This document shows, in pieces, positions 56,444 through 64,000 of a stretch of DNA of 64,000 bases. Made by a program: the position numbers and the translations under genes. Below the pieces are notes generated by a model. That model saw nothing but the letters and a program-made list of their open reading frames with translations, ran no database searches and was not told the origin of the DNA. Origin of the DNA: JAKFWF01 sp963732635 (GTDB lineage Bacteria > Pseudomonadota > Alphaproteobacteria > Rhizobiales > Hyphomicrobiaceae); assembly GCA_963732635.1 (NCBI GenBank), contig CAVTAL010000004.1:9247-73246 (forward strand), given 5' to 3'. How positions within the stretch are numbered: the first letter of the stretch is position 1; each line of letters opens with the position of its first letter.

Positions 56444-57195
56444 AGCGCGAAACCGCCGTCCGCCAGCACGATCGTGCCGGTGGTGAAGGCGCTTTCGTCC
56501 GACGCCAGATAGACCGCGAGGTGGGCGATTTCCTCGGCTGTGCCAAGCCGGCCCATCGGCTGGCGGTCGATGAACATCTGGCGCACTTCCTGCGTGCTCT
56601 TGCCCAGCGCCTTGGCCTGACCGGCGATGCGATCGTCGAGCGAGGGCGACTGCACCGTGCCGGGGCAGATGGCGTTGCAGCGCACGCCTTGGCGGATGTA
56701 GTCGGCGGCGACCGCCTTCGACAGGCCGATCACGGCCGCTTTGGTGGCGCCGTAGACATAGCGATTGGGGATGCCGCGCACCGAACCCGCGCCCGAGGCG
56801 ATGTTGACGATCGAGCCCTTGCCCTTGGCCAGCATGCCCGGCAGGAACGCTCTGATCGTGCGGTGCATCGAGCGGACGTTGAGGTCGAAGGCGAAGTCCC
56901 ATTCCTCGTCGGTGCAGTCGAGCACGGTGCCGTGGTGGACGAAGCCCGCCGCATTGAACAGGATGTCGACCGGGCCGACCGCCTTGGCGGTCTTCTCGAC
57001 CGAGGCCGTATGGCGCACGTCGAGCAGATGGGTTTCGGCGATGCCCTCCTCGCGCAGACCCTTGAGCTTGGCCATATCGATGTCGGTGGCGATCACCTTG
57101 GCGCCCTCGCGGGCGAAGGCGACCGCGACCGCGCGGCCGATGCCCGCGCCCGATGCCGTGCAGAATGCGGTCTTGCCGGCGAGCCGTCCCGTCAT
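56440..57195 (-). CDS. SDR family oxidoreductase
   Basis: Classical short-chain dehydrogenase of 251 aa. Cofactor motif AFCTASGAGIGRAVAVAFAR (TGx3GIG-like), Asp in VIATDIDMAKLKGLREEGIA (NAD preference), NAAG in DILFNAAGFVHHGTVLDC, catalytic Ser SIVNIASGAGSVRG and Tyr-x3-Lys in RYVYGATKAAVIGLSKAVAA, then NAICPGTVQSP. Resembles 2-keto-3-deoxy-fuconate or hydroxybutyrate-type dehydrogenases. Start at 57195 (MTGRLAGKTAF) after AAGGGAGAGACAACC. Frame intact in a region of many broken genes. Confidence 0.9.
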   Translation of the reverse strand: MTGRLAGKTAFCTASGAGIGRAVAVAFAREGAKVIATDIDMAKLKGLREEGIAETHLLDVRHTASVEKTAKAVGPVDILFNAAGFVHHGTVLDCTDEEWDFAFDLNVRSMHRTIRAFLPGMLAKGKGSIVNIASGAGSVRGIPNRYVYGATKAAVIGLSKAVAADYIRQGVRCNAICPGTVQSPSLDDRIAGQAKALGKSTQEVRQMFIDRQPMGRLGTAEEIAHLAVYLASDESAFTTGTIVLADGGFAL

Positions 57196-57356
57196 GGTTG
57201 TCTCTCCCTTGATGAGTTTGTTGATTGTCGCGCCTGCATATCGCGTGCTGTTTTCGGGCGCACGATATTCCAACCCAATGCCGCAGCGAAGTAGATTAGA
57301 ATTGCGACACGACCGCATCGCGCCGTTTGCATGACTGGCCGCGACGGTGTTTCCGA

Positions 57357-57740
57357 TCAGCGGATCAGCTTCACATCGATGCCAGTTTTGACCAGCTTCC
57401 AGTTCTTGTCGGCAGTCAGAACGGTGACGCCAAGTTTGGCACCCAACGCCAGGCAATGCCGGTCGCCGACCGAGAGCCCCTTGGCCTTCGTCTCCACCCT
57501 GAGCGCTGCCGCGGAATAAGCTTGCGCCTCGTCGACGATCTCGACCGACATACCAAGCATTCCGATAGTCCGGCGCGCATCGGTGACCGATAGCCCGTTG
57601 TCGACGAGCTTCGTCGCCACCTCGGTCAAGTTGATCGCCGAGATGGCCGCGTCCTTGAGGTGGTCCATGACGACATCGGCGCCGGCTTCAAGTTGCAGCA
57701 CCGCCAGGATGGCCGACGCATCGACCACCGTCTTAGCCAC
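57357..57740 (-). CDS. PIN-domain (VapC-type) toxin ribonuclease
   Basis: 127 aa. All four acidic PIN residues are visible: Asp in VVDASAILAVLQLE, Glu in AINLTEVATKLVDNG, Asp in GLSVGDRHCLALGAKLG and Asp in VLTADKNWKLV. VapC toxins cleave tRNA or rRNA. Starts at GTG 57740 and overlaps the antitoxin gene by eight bases, so translation is coupled. No frameshift. Confidence 0.9.
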   Translation of the reverse strand: MAKTVVDASAILAVLQLEAGADVVMDHLKDAAISAINLTEVATKLVDNGLSVTDARRTIGMLGMSVEIVDEAQAYSAAALRVETKAKGLSVGDRHCLALGAKLGVTVLTADKNWKLVKTGIDVKLIR

Positions 57741-58077
57741 GCCGCCGCTCCTGCTCGACTTCGCGCCGCCGATCCGCCAGCAATTCGTCGACCAGACTGA
57801 CGCCCGCCGGCACGCGGACACGGACCATGGCCTGGGCACGCCGCACCGACTCGGCTAGCGAAAGCAGCCGTAGCTCGCCATTTTCGACGGTGGCCATCAG
57901 TGCATCTCCTTCCGTAACACCCAGCATTTCCCGCATGACAGCAGGGATCAACACCCGCCCGCCCGGCCCGACCTTGAGCTTGGCAGTCAGCGTATCGCCT
58001 TCGCGCACCAAGGGCACATCCGTGACAGGATAACCACTGAGGGCTTTTTGCTGTTCTTCGCCAAATCCTGATGTCAT
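57733..58077 (-). CDS. AbrB/SpoVT-type (VapB-like) antitoxin
   Basis: 114 aa. The swapped-hairpin AbrB domain lies in the middle: TLTAKLKVGPGGRVLIPAVM then REMLGVTEGDALMATVENGE. A C-terminal toxin-binding tail follows (SLAESVRRAQAMVRVRVPAG; LLADRRREVEQERRRG). An N-terminal arm of about 25 residues precedes the AbrB fold. Start ATG 58077 (MTSGFGEEQQK). Probably represses its own promoter in 58078-58131. Stop overlaps the toxin start. Confidence 0.88.
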   Translation of the reverse strand: MTSGFGEEQQKALSGYPVTDVPLVREGDTLTAKLKVGPGGRVLIPAVMREMLGVTEGDALMATVENGELRLLSLAESVRRAQAMVRVRVPAGVSLVDELLADRRREVEQERRRG

Positions 58078-58131
58078 GACACAATACCTCCGAATGCCAT
58101 TTCGTAAAATTATGCCAAAACACATCTGCCG

Positions 58132-58284
58132 TCAAGTTGCTCGCTGCCAAGCATGAACTCTCGATTGCACTAAACGTAGCTCGAACGAGCGTCTGAGGTC
58201 CCAATAGAGCGTCTTGAACTGCCGCCGTCCGCGCAGATCCGAGTATATGCTCCAGTAGGCGACATAGGGCTGCGGCTCGGCCAT
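58132..58284 (-). CDS. Small hypothetical protein
   Basis: 50 aa: MAEPQPYVAYWSIYSDLRGR, then RQFKTLYWDLRRSFELRLVQ and SRVHAWQRAT. Aromatic and basic, no membrane segment. It begins a few bases after the isovaleryl-CoA dehydrogenase stop on the same strand and ends in the antitoxin promoter. No family recognised; coding character is suggested only by the clean frame and position. Confidence 0.35.
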   Translation of the reverse strand: MAEPQPYVAYWSIYSDLRGRRQFKTLYWDLRRSFELRLVQSRVHAWQRAT

Positions 58285-58288
58285 TCGC

Positions 58289-59467
58289 TCAAGCCGTCTT
58301 ATTGAACAGCTCGCGGCCGATCAGCATGCGGCGGATTTCTGCGTGCCGGCGCCGATCTCGTAGAGCTTGGCGTCGCGCAGCAGGCGGCCGGTCGGATAAT
58401 CGTTGATATAGCCGTTGCCGCCCAGCAGCTGGATCGCGTCGAGCGCCAGCTTGGTCGCCTTCTCGGCGGCGAACAGGATGGCGCCGGCGGCGTCCTTGCG
58501 CGTGGTCTCGCCGCGATCGCAGGCCTTGGCGACGGCATAGACGTAGGCCTTGCAGGCGTTCATCGTCGATGTACATGTCGGCGACCTTGCCCTGCACCAG
58601 CTGGAACTCGCCGATCGGCTGGCCGAACTGTTTGCGCTCGTGGACGTAGGGCAGGACGACATCCATGCCGCCTGCATGATGCCGAGCGGGCCGGCCGCCA
58701 GCACGGCGCGCTCGTAGTCGAGGCCGGACATCAGGACGTTGACGCCCTTGCCGACCTGCGCCCAGCACGTTTTCTGCCGGCACCTCGCAGTCCTCGAACA
58801 CCAGCTCGCCGGTGTCGGAGCCGCGCATGCCCAGCTTGTCGAGCTTCTGGGCGACGTCGGAAGCCCTTGAAGCCCTTCTCGATGAGGAACGCGGTGATGC
58901 CGCGCGGCCCGGCGTTGGGATCGGTCTTGGCGTAGACCACCAGCGTCTCGGCGCACCGGGCCGTTGGTGATCCACATCTTGGTGCCGTTGAGGACGTAGC
59001 GGTCGCCCTTCTTCTCGGCCCGCAGTCTTCATCGACACCACGTCCGAGCCCGCGCCCGGCTCCGACATGGCGAGCGCGCCGACGTGCTCGCCGGAGATCA
59101 GCTTGGGCAGGTACTTCCGCTTCTGCGCGTCGGTGCCGTTGCGGCGGATCTGGTTGACGCACAGGTTCGAGTGCGCGCCGTAGGACAGGCCGACCGAGGC
59201 CGAGCCGCGGCTGACTTCCTCCATGGCGATGCAATGCTCGAGGTAGCCGAGGCCCGAGCCGCCGCACTCCTCCTCGACCGTGATGCCGTGCAGGCCGAGC
59301 GCGCCCATCTTCGGCCACAGCTGGCGCGGGAACTCGTTGGACTTGTCGATCTCGGCCGCGATCGGGGCGATCTCGTCGGCGGTGAAGGCGCGCACGGTGT
59401 CGCGCAGCTGGTCGGCGGTCTCGCCGAGATCGAAATTCATGGTCGGATATGCGTTCGGGATCGTCAT
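58289..59467 (-). CDS. Isovaleryl-CoA dehydrogenase, split by about seven indels
   Basis: FAD-dependent acyl-CoA dehydrogenase of leucine catabolism. Reassembled sequence covers the whole family: MTIPNAYPTMNFDLGETADQ, LGLHGITVEEECGGSGLGYL, SASVGLSYGAHSNLCVNQIR, GALAMSEPGAGSDVVSMKT, MWITNGPV, KLDKLGMRGSDTGELVFEDC, VLMSGLDYERAVLAAGPLGI (with the Glu region), YVHERKQFGQPIGEFQLVQG, AIQLLGGNGYINDYPTGRLL and IRRMLIGRELFNKTA. Frame changes occur near 59030, 58960, 58860, 58760, 58675, 58560 and 58340. Short- or branched-chain relatives are possible, but the N-terminus fits IVD best. Confidence 0.88.
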   Translation of the reverse strand: MTIPNAYPTMNFDLGETADQLRDTVRAFTADEIAPIAAEIDKSNEFPRQLWPKMGALGLHGITVEEECGGSGLGYLEHCIAMEEVSRGSASVGLSYGAHSNLCVNQIRRNGTDAQKRKYLPKLISGEHVGALAMSEPGAGSDVVSMKTAGREEGRPLRPQRHQDVDHQRPGAPRRWWSTPRPIPTPGRAASPRSSSRRASRASDVAQKLDKLGMRGSDTGELVFEDCEVPAENVLGAGRQGRQRPDVRPRLRARRAGGRPARHHAGGMDVVLPYVHERKQFGQPIGEFQLVQGKVADMYIDDERLQGLRLCRRQGLRSRRDHAQGRRRRHPVRRREGDQAGARRDPAAGRQRLYQRLSDRPPAARRQALRDRRRHAEIRRMLIGRELFNKTA

Positions 59468-59595
59468 CGCTGCCTCGGCTGATCGTTCACGCAATAAAAG
59501 CGTGCCCGCATTCTTCTAACTGCCGCGCCGCCCCTCTATAAGGGTGCAGTGTAGCCAGCGCGTCAAGAGGCACAAGGATCGATTGATCCTTCAGG

Positions 59596-60316
59596 ATGAG
59601 CCGGGACTACGGCGAGTTGGAACGCGAGTTCATCGACGGGCTCGCCGCGGATACCGGCCGCGATCTCGCCGCCTGGATGGCGCTGATCGACGGCCAGACG
59701 TTCGCCCACCGCAACGACATGATCGACTGGCTGCGCCAGCAGGGGCTGACCTTCGCCAAGGCGTCGCGGCTGGAGCGCATCCACCACAACGGCGGCAGGC
59801 CGCTCTATGGCGAGCGACCGGCTGCCAAGCCTCGCCGAAGCGGCGTCGCGCCAGCCGCGCCAACGCCATCGCCTGCCGACACCCGCTGCGGTCACGCGCC
59901 GCTGCCACCGTGCCCGGCACCGACGCCGCACCTGTGCCGCCCACCGTGCCGCCGTCGCAGCCGATGCCGCCTGGCCGATCTCACTCCTTTCTGGCCAAGG
60001 CCAAGGGCTATCGGCCGCTGGCCGAGTTGCTGATACGCAACATCCGCGCGACCGTGCCAGCGACAGCGTCGTCGTCCACGACACCCACATCGACCTCGCG
60101 GCGCCGGCGGTCTTCGCCGCCCTTGCCGTGACGTCAAAGGACGTCCGCCTGGCACTGGCCCTCGGCGATCACCCGTTCGAGGGCGACTTGAAGCGGCTGC
60201 GGTTGCCCGGCGCCGGCCCGGCACTGACACATACAGTCGTCATCAGCGACGCCCGCCGGGTCGACGCCGATCTGATGGCGCTGGTCGTGGCAAGCCGCCG
60301 AAGCTGTCAACAGTTG
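59596..60316 (+). CDS. DUF4287/DUF5655-like protein with indels
   Basis: N-terminus MSRDYGELEREFIDGLAADT, GRDLAAWMALIDGQTFAHRN, DMIDWLRQQGLTFAKASRLE and RIHHNGGRPLYG is a DUF4287-like helical domain. After a Pro/Ala linker the frame changes twice to reach FLAKAKGYRPLAELLIRNIR, DSVVVHDTHIDLAAPAVFAA and LAVTSKDVRLALALGDHPFE, RLPGAGPALTHTVVISDARR, the DUF5655-like part. A TGA at 60314 is the probable stop. About 240 aa when corrected. Function unknown; relatives are sometimes called DNA-binding or transport-associated without proof. Confidence 0.7.
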
Positions 60317-60395
60317 ATCCGCCGGCACTACGGCGTCACCATCGTGTTGCCGGAATTTCAGCGCCCTTGGACCGGAGCGCGAGGAGGCTCAGGTC

Positions 60396-61765
60396 ATGAC
60401 AGCTATCGGCAGGCGCCAACGACGGACAATCAGCCGCGTATCGCTGGCGGCGATACTGCTGGCGTCCGGCTCGCTCAGCGCTGCGGCGCAGACGTCGGCC
60501 CGCGATGCATCGGCGATCTGCATCGGCCGGCAAGCCGGCCGACCAGCAGGTGGCGCAGACCCAAGCGCGCCGCGCGCCACCGGCAGCGCCAATCGCGCCC
60601 GCCGGCCGGCCAGCACCGGCACCGGCCGCACCGCAGGCCGAGAAGGACCCGCGCGAGGGCGAGGCCGCCTACGAGCAGGCCAGAAGCTGATGCGGGCGAT
60701 CGACGCCATGCTGCAGGACACCGCCCGCAACCGCGGCGAAGGCGAAGAAGCTGCCGTCGAAGGACGAGTTCCTGGTCACGCCGCTGTGGACCGAGACCAG
60801 GGAGGACCGCGAGAAGAAGATCCGCGACCTGCTCGACGCCGCGCTCGGCATCGTCACCGACGTGCCGGTGGTCGACGTGCAGAAGAAGCGTCGAGGAGCG
60901 CCGCAAGAACATCCGCGAGCTCGAGGAGCGCATCGTCAAGCTGCGCGAGAAGCAGATCACGGCGCCGAAGGACGCGCATGCTGCCGGGCGTGCTCACCGA
61001 CACCGTCGACAGCCTCGCCAAGGACATCGAGGAAGCGAAGAAGAAGATCGAGCTCAACCGCGAGGACATCAAGACGGCCAAGGGCGAGATCGCGGGCGCG
61101 CTGGCCAAGTCCGGCATCCAGTTGGCGCCGGAGCAGGTCGACCTGCTGCTCGACAGCGTGCTGTCGGGCGATCTCGTGCGCCTGGTCGCGGTGTTCAACT
61201 CGGCCAAGGTGATCGACGCCCAGCTCGGCAAGCTGATGGCGGCGTCGGGCGAGAACACGGCGCGGCGCGCAAGTACTTCGCCATGCACGCGGCGCTGTTC
61301 GCCATGCTGGTGCACGCGCAGGACAGCCTGATCGCCAAGATCGACACCAACTACCTGCCGAAGCTCGACGCCATCGCCAAGGACGTCGACGCCGCCCGCA
61401 AGAAGACCACCGAACTGCTGCGCGCCGAGAACCGGCCCGACCAGAAGCGGGCGCTCGAAGCCAACCGCGACAGCCAGCGGCTCGCCGAGGAAGCGGCCAA
61501 GGGCTATCGCCGCTACCTGCTGCAGCAGCGCGAGCAGATCGCGGCCGCGCGCAAGCGCGCCGCGCACGATCTGCGCATCGCCGACAACACCTTCGAGACG
61601 GTGGAGGCGAGCTTCCAGCTGCGCAACCTGATGCGCGACAGCGCCACCTCGTTCGAGGCGATCCAGAAGCTCGAGGCGCCGACCTTCGAGCAGATCTTCA
61701 AGAACGAGGAGCTGCGCCGCGAGTTCGAGAACCTGACCCGCAAGCTCGACGCGCCGAGCAGTTGA
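60396..61765 (+). CDS. Secreted coiled-coil protein of unknown function, several indels
   Basis: About 455 aa when corrected. Signal peptide ISRVSLAAILLASGSLSAAA, a Pro/Ala linker, then a long helical region: LMRAIDAMLQDTARNRGE, KKIRDLLDAALGIVTDVPVV, IRELEERIVKLREKQITAPK, LAKDIEEAKKKIELNREDIK, then a hydrophobic stretch KYFAMHAALFAMLVHAQDSL and DSQRLAEEAAKGYRRYLLQQ, ending in LRREFENLTRKLDAPSS. Periplasmic coiled-coil scaffold is my reading. Frame changes near 60520, 60740, 60890, 60980 and 61265. It converges on the DUF350/glutathionylspermidine synthase-like/DUF1190 genes. Confidence 0.72.
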
Positions 61766-61778
61766 TTGCGGCCGCCAC

Positions 61779-62157
61779 TCACGGAATGAACGACGCCGCG
61801 TTGATCAGGCCGGCGCACACCGAAGTCACGGCGAACACGGTCGCGCCAGCGACGTTATTGGTCACGATCACGCGCGGCAGCAGGCGGTGCAGAATGCCGA
61901 ACACGGCGAGCTGCACGATGCAGGCGATCAGCGCCCAGACCAGGAACCACTTCAATTCGCTGTGGGTATAGGACGCGACCAGCAGCGGAAACGTGAAGCC
62001 CAGCATCGCGCCGGCCAAGCGCCACCGCCGGCGCCATCTTGCCTTCCGAAATATCGTGCGCCTCGTCGTAGGGCGTGACCTGGATGTAGGCCCAGGTGAA
62101 CACCGCCAGCAGCGCCAAACCGAAGGCCAGATAGATCAGGAACCAGAGCAGACCCAT
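61779..62157 (-). CDS. DUF350 membrane protein (YjfL-like), one indel near 62020
   Basis: About 125 aa with four helices: WFLIYLAFGLALLAVFTWAY, IQVTPYDEAHDISEGKMAPA in the first loop, GAMLGFTFPLLVASYTHSEL, WFLVWALIACIVQLAVFGIL and VAGATVFAVTSVCAGLINAA. It fits DUF350, the family of E. coli YjfL. A one-base shift near 62020 separates the first helix from the rest. Directly downstream of the glutathionylspermidine synthase-like gene on the same strand. Confidence 0.82.
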
Positions 62158-62165
62158 GTTCTTTC

Positions 62166-63339
62166 CTATACGATCGCGTGCGGCACGAAGCGTGACGTGT
62201 TCTTGGTGATGCGAGATTTGTCTTCGCGGATGCCGATGCCGCAAGCTTTGGTGCCGATCACCCAGCTGCCGATCACCGGGTAGTTGCCGTCGAACACCGG
62301 CAATTCGGCTAGTGCCTGGCGGATGAAGCCGCCGTAGCCGTAGGGACCGCTATCGCGATCGAGCACCGCATCGCCGTCGACCAGGGTGATGTTGGCGCCC
62401 TCGCGCGAATGGAACGGCTTGCGGGCAAACCGGTTGACCCAATGCCTCGCGCTTCGGGTCGTCGTCGAAGAACGCCGGCAGCAGATTGGGGTGGCCCGGC
62501 GCCATCTCCCACAGCAACGGCAGCATGCCCTTGTTGGACAAAATCGTCTTCCACGGCGGCTCGATGAAGCGCGTCGTCGCTCATCGCCGGCGCCTGGCCG
62601 AAGGCTTCGTCGAGCATCCACTCCCAGGGGTAGAGCTTGAACAGCGGTCGTGATCGGCTTGCCGGCATTGTCGAGGAACGGGCCTTGCTCGCGCGTGCCG
62701 ATCTCCTCGATGCCGAGCACGGTGGCGTCGATGCCGGCCTGGGCCGCGCAATCGACCAGATAGGAGATCAGCCCGCGATCCTCTGCGCTGTCCATCATGC
62801 AGGTCAAGTGCAGGTGCTGCTTGATGTAGCCGATGCGCGCCAGTTCCTCGAAGCGCTCGATCAGCGTTTCGTGGATCGAGTTGAACTGGTCGGCGCTCTT
62901 GGGCAGCGTTCCGCGCCGCCAGCATGTCCTCGAGCCAGCCCCACTGGAACACCGCCGCCTCGAACAGCGCGGTCGGCGTGTCGGCGTTGTATTCGAGCAG
63001 CTTCGCCGGGCCGCGCCGTCATAGGCGAAATCGAACCGGCCATAGAGCGATTGATGACCTTTGCTCCAGCTGTCGGCGATCAGTCCCCAGGCATGCTCCG
63101 GGATACGCAATCGCGCGTCAGCAGCTTCTCGTCGCGCACGACCCGGCCGGCGAGTTCGAGGCACATCGCCGTAAGTTCGGTCGTCGGGTCTTCGAGGTGA
63201 TCCTCGATCTGCCGCAGACTGAAGGCGTAGTAGGCGCTTTCGTCCCAATAGGTGGCGCCGTCGATCTCGTGGAAATCGAAGCCGACTTCGCGGGCGCGCT
63301 CGGCGAGGTTGCGCGGGGGGTGACCTCAACGCGTTGCAT
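62166..63339 (-). CDS. Glutathionylspermidine synthase-like ATP-grasp protein (YjfC/YgiC-like), several indels
   Basis: About 385 aa when corrected, pre-ATP-grasp/ATP-grasp fold. Segments in order: AREVGFDFHEIDGATYWDES, AYYAFSLRQIEDHLEDPTTE, WSKGHQSLYGRFDFAYDG, DQFNSIHETLIERFEELARI, DRGLISYLVDCAAQAGIDAT, LFKLYPWEWMLDEAFGQAPA, SNKGMLPLLWEMAPGHPNLL and GPYGYGGFIRQALAELPVFD, ending in TSRFVPHAIV. No amidase domain, so it is a synthetase-only member, whose true substrates are unclear. Start ATG overlaps the DUF1190 stop (TGATG). At least five indels. Confidence 0.85.
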
Positions 63340-63747
63340 CAACTACCCCCATGTCCGGAGATCGATGAGCCGGTCGCACCGAACCCGCCGCGCGAGACCA
63401 CACCTTGCGTGCTGCTCGATGTCGACTTGGTTGTCGTGGTCGAGGTGTTGACCGCTGCTCCAACGCCAAGCGCCGCCGCCACTGCTACTGGTTCGCGAAC
63501 TCTGCCGGCACGGTTGAGGATTGGCCGGGGCGTTCCAATCATTCGGGTTCGCCGGTTTGCAGACCGGCTCGCGCGTCGCCATGTAGGTCACGATGGCAGC
63601 CGTCCCGGCCATGGCGAGGGCGACCTTGGTCGACCGCTTCATGCCTTTCGGCGCCGGCGGAGGGCCTTGGCTCAGGCGAGGACGCGCGGCATTGAGCTTG
63701 CCGAACCGCGGCAGCTTGCCCTTCTTCTTATCGGGATTGGCGCTCAT
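63339..63747 (-). CDS. DUF1190-like protein (YgiB/YjfM-like), one indel near 63450
   Basis: About 135 aa. Basic N-terminus (MSANPDKKKGKLPRFGKLNA), hydrophobic segment KVALAMAGTAAIVTYMATRE, then PVCKPANPNDWNAPANPQPC and a Ser/Gly-rich region with AWRWSSG. After a frame change the C-terminus reads STTTTKSTSSSTQGVVSRGG and FGATGSSISGHGGS, the low-complexity RGGFG tail typical of DUF1190 proteins. Translationally coupled to the synthase gene. In E. coli the yjf and ygi loci pair the same two families. Confidence 0.7.
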
Positions 63748-63861
63748 GGGATGCCGGACCGGCGTAATGGGCTGCACGGCGACTATACACCGTCCAATCC
63801 TAACGCACGGTTGCGCGCGGCAAGACTGCCCGATTTGGTTAAAATCCTTCGGCATGTGCGG

Positions 63862-64000
63862 TTATTCGGCGAGCGTTCGCGCCAGGAACGCCTCGACCTC
63901 GGCCGCCGAAACGTCGCGGCGTGACGAAGGTGTCGCCGATGGCGCGGGCGAGAATGAAAGTAAGCTTGCCGTCGGCGACTTTCTTGTCTTGGCCCATCAG
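63862..64000 (-). CDS. aroB: 3-dehydroquinate synthase AroB, C-terminal end only, one indel near 63920
   Basis: The window's right edge holds the last 45 codons or so: LMGQDKKVADGKLTFILARA, IGDTFVT in one frame, then DVSAAEVEAFLARTLAE with TAA at 63862-63864 in another. The MGxDKKxxDGKLxFIL pattern is the AroB C-terminal signature (shikimate pathway, second step). The frame change near 63920 is a one-base indel in CACGCCGCGACG. The rest lies outside the window. Confidence 0.82.

Noticed and set aside
58289..59467. Isovaleryl-CoA dehydrogenase as a true pseudogene
   Set aside because: All domains are present and in order; breaks are single-base and occur at the same high density in every neighbour from 55 to 64 kb, so sequence error is the simpler reading.

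Overview
The window is GC-rich (roughly 64% by eye) alphaproteobacterial DNA, most likely from Hyphomicrobiales (Rhizobiales; Bradyrhizobium/Xanthobacteraceae-like). Pointers are the cell-cycle regulator SciP, a rhizobial-type FliJ, PmtA-like methyltransferase, RpoH, DUF6111 and DUF6476 proteins and the rpmH-rnpA-yidC-engB order.

Layout. (1) 1-10.75 kb: right end of an integrative conjugative element (ICE). It holds trbE-J-L-F-G-I (type IV secretion mating channel), a DUF736 protein, an MFS transporter as cargo, a TrbF-like fragment, an AlpA/excisionase-like protein and a tyrosine integrase whose reading frame runs into tRNA-Met(CAT), the probable attachment site. Between trbJ and trbL sits a 149-bp element closed by a perfect 13-bp inverted repeat and holding four further hairpins; I find this the most unexpected signal in the window. 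(2) 10.9-15 kb: chromosomal backbone with a PmtA-like methyltransferase, mnmA, sciP, a lipoprotein and fliJ. (3) 15.3-18.4 kb: a TRAP transporter operon. (4) 18.4-30 kb: acyltransferase, small membrane proteins, cca, NUDIX, amidase, lipid kinase, rpoH and an RluA/RluD-family pseudouridine synthase. (5) 30.2-36.7 kb: rpmH, rnpA, yidC, engB, a membrane-anchored Clp-N-domain protein and argB. (6) 36.7-42.8 kb: a piece of the dcw cell-wall cluster (murB, murC, murG, ftsW, murD). (7) 43-50.7 kb: CorC-type protein, recQ, a MotAB/ZorAB-like motor pair and ribA. (8) 51-57.2 kb: a sugar-acid-like catabolic group (DenD-like dehydrogenase, hydroxypyruvate isomerase family, DUF1989, SDR, GNAT) interrupted by a palindrome-rich intergenic cluster and a lower-GC methyltransferase. 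(9) 57.3-64 kb: VapBC-type toxin-antitoxin pair, isovaleryl-CoA dehydrogenase, a DUF4287/DUF5655-like protein, then a coiled-coil secreted protein facing a DUF1190 / glutathionylspermidine-synthase-like / DUF350 operon, and the end of aroB.

A caution runs through the whole annotation: many genes are split by single-base indels, including essential ones (murC, murD). The indels are patchy: none seen from about 11 to 37 kb, nearly every gene from 55 to 64 kb. I therefore read most as sequence or assembly errors and give the corrected gene spans. Broken genes here should not be taken as real pseudogenes without read-level checks.
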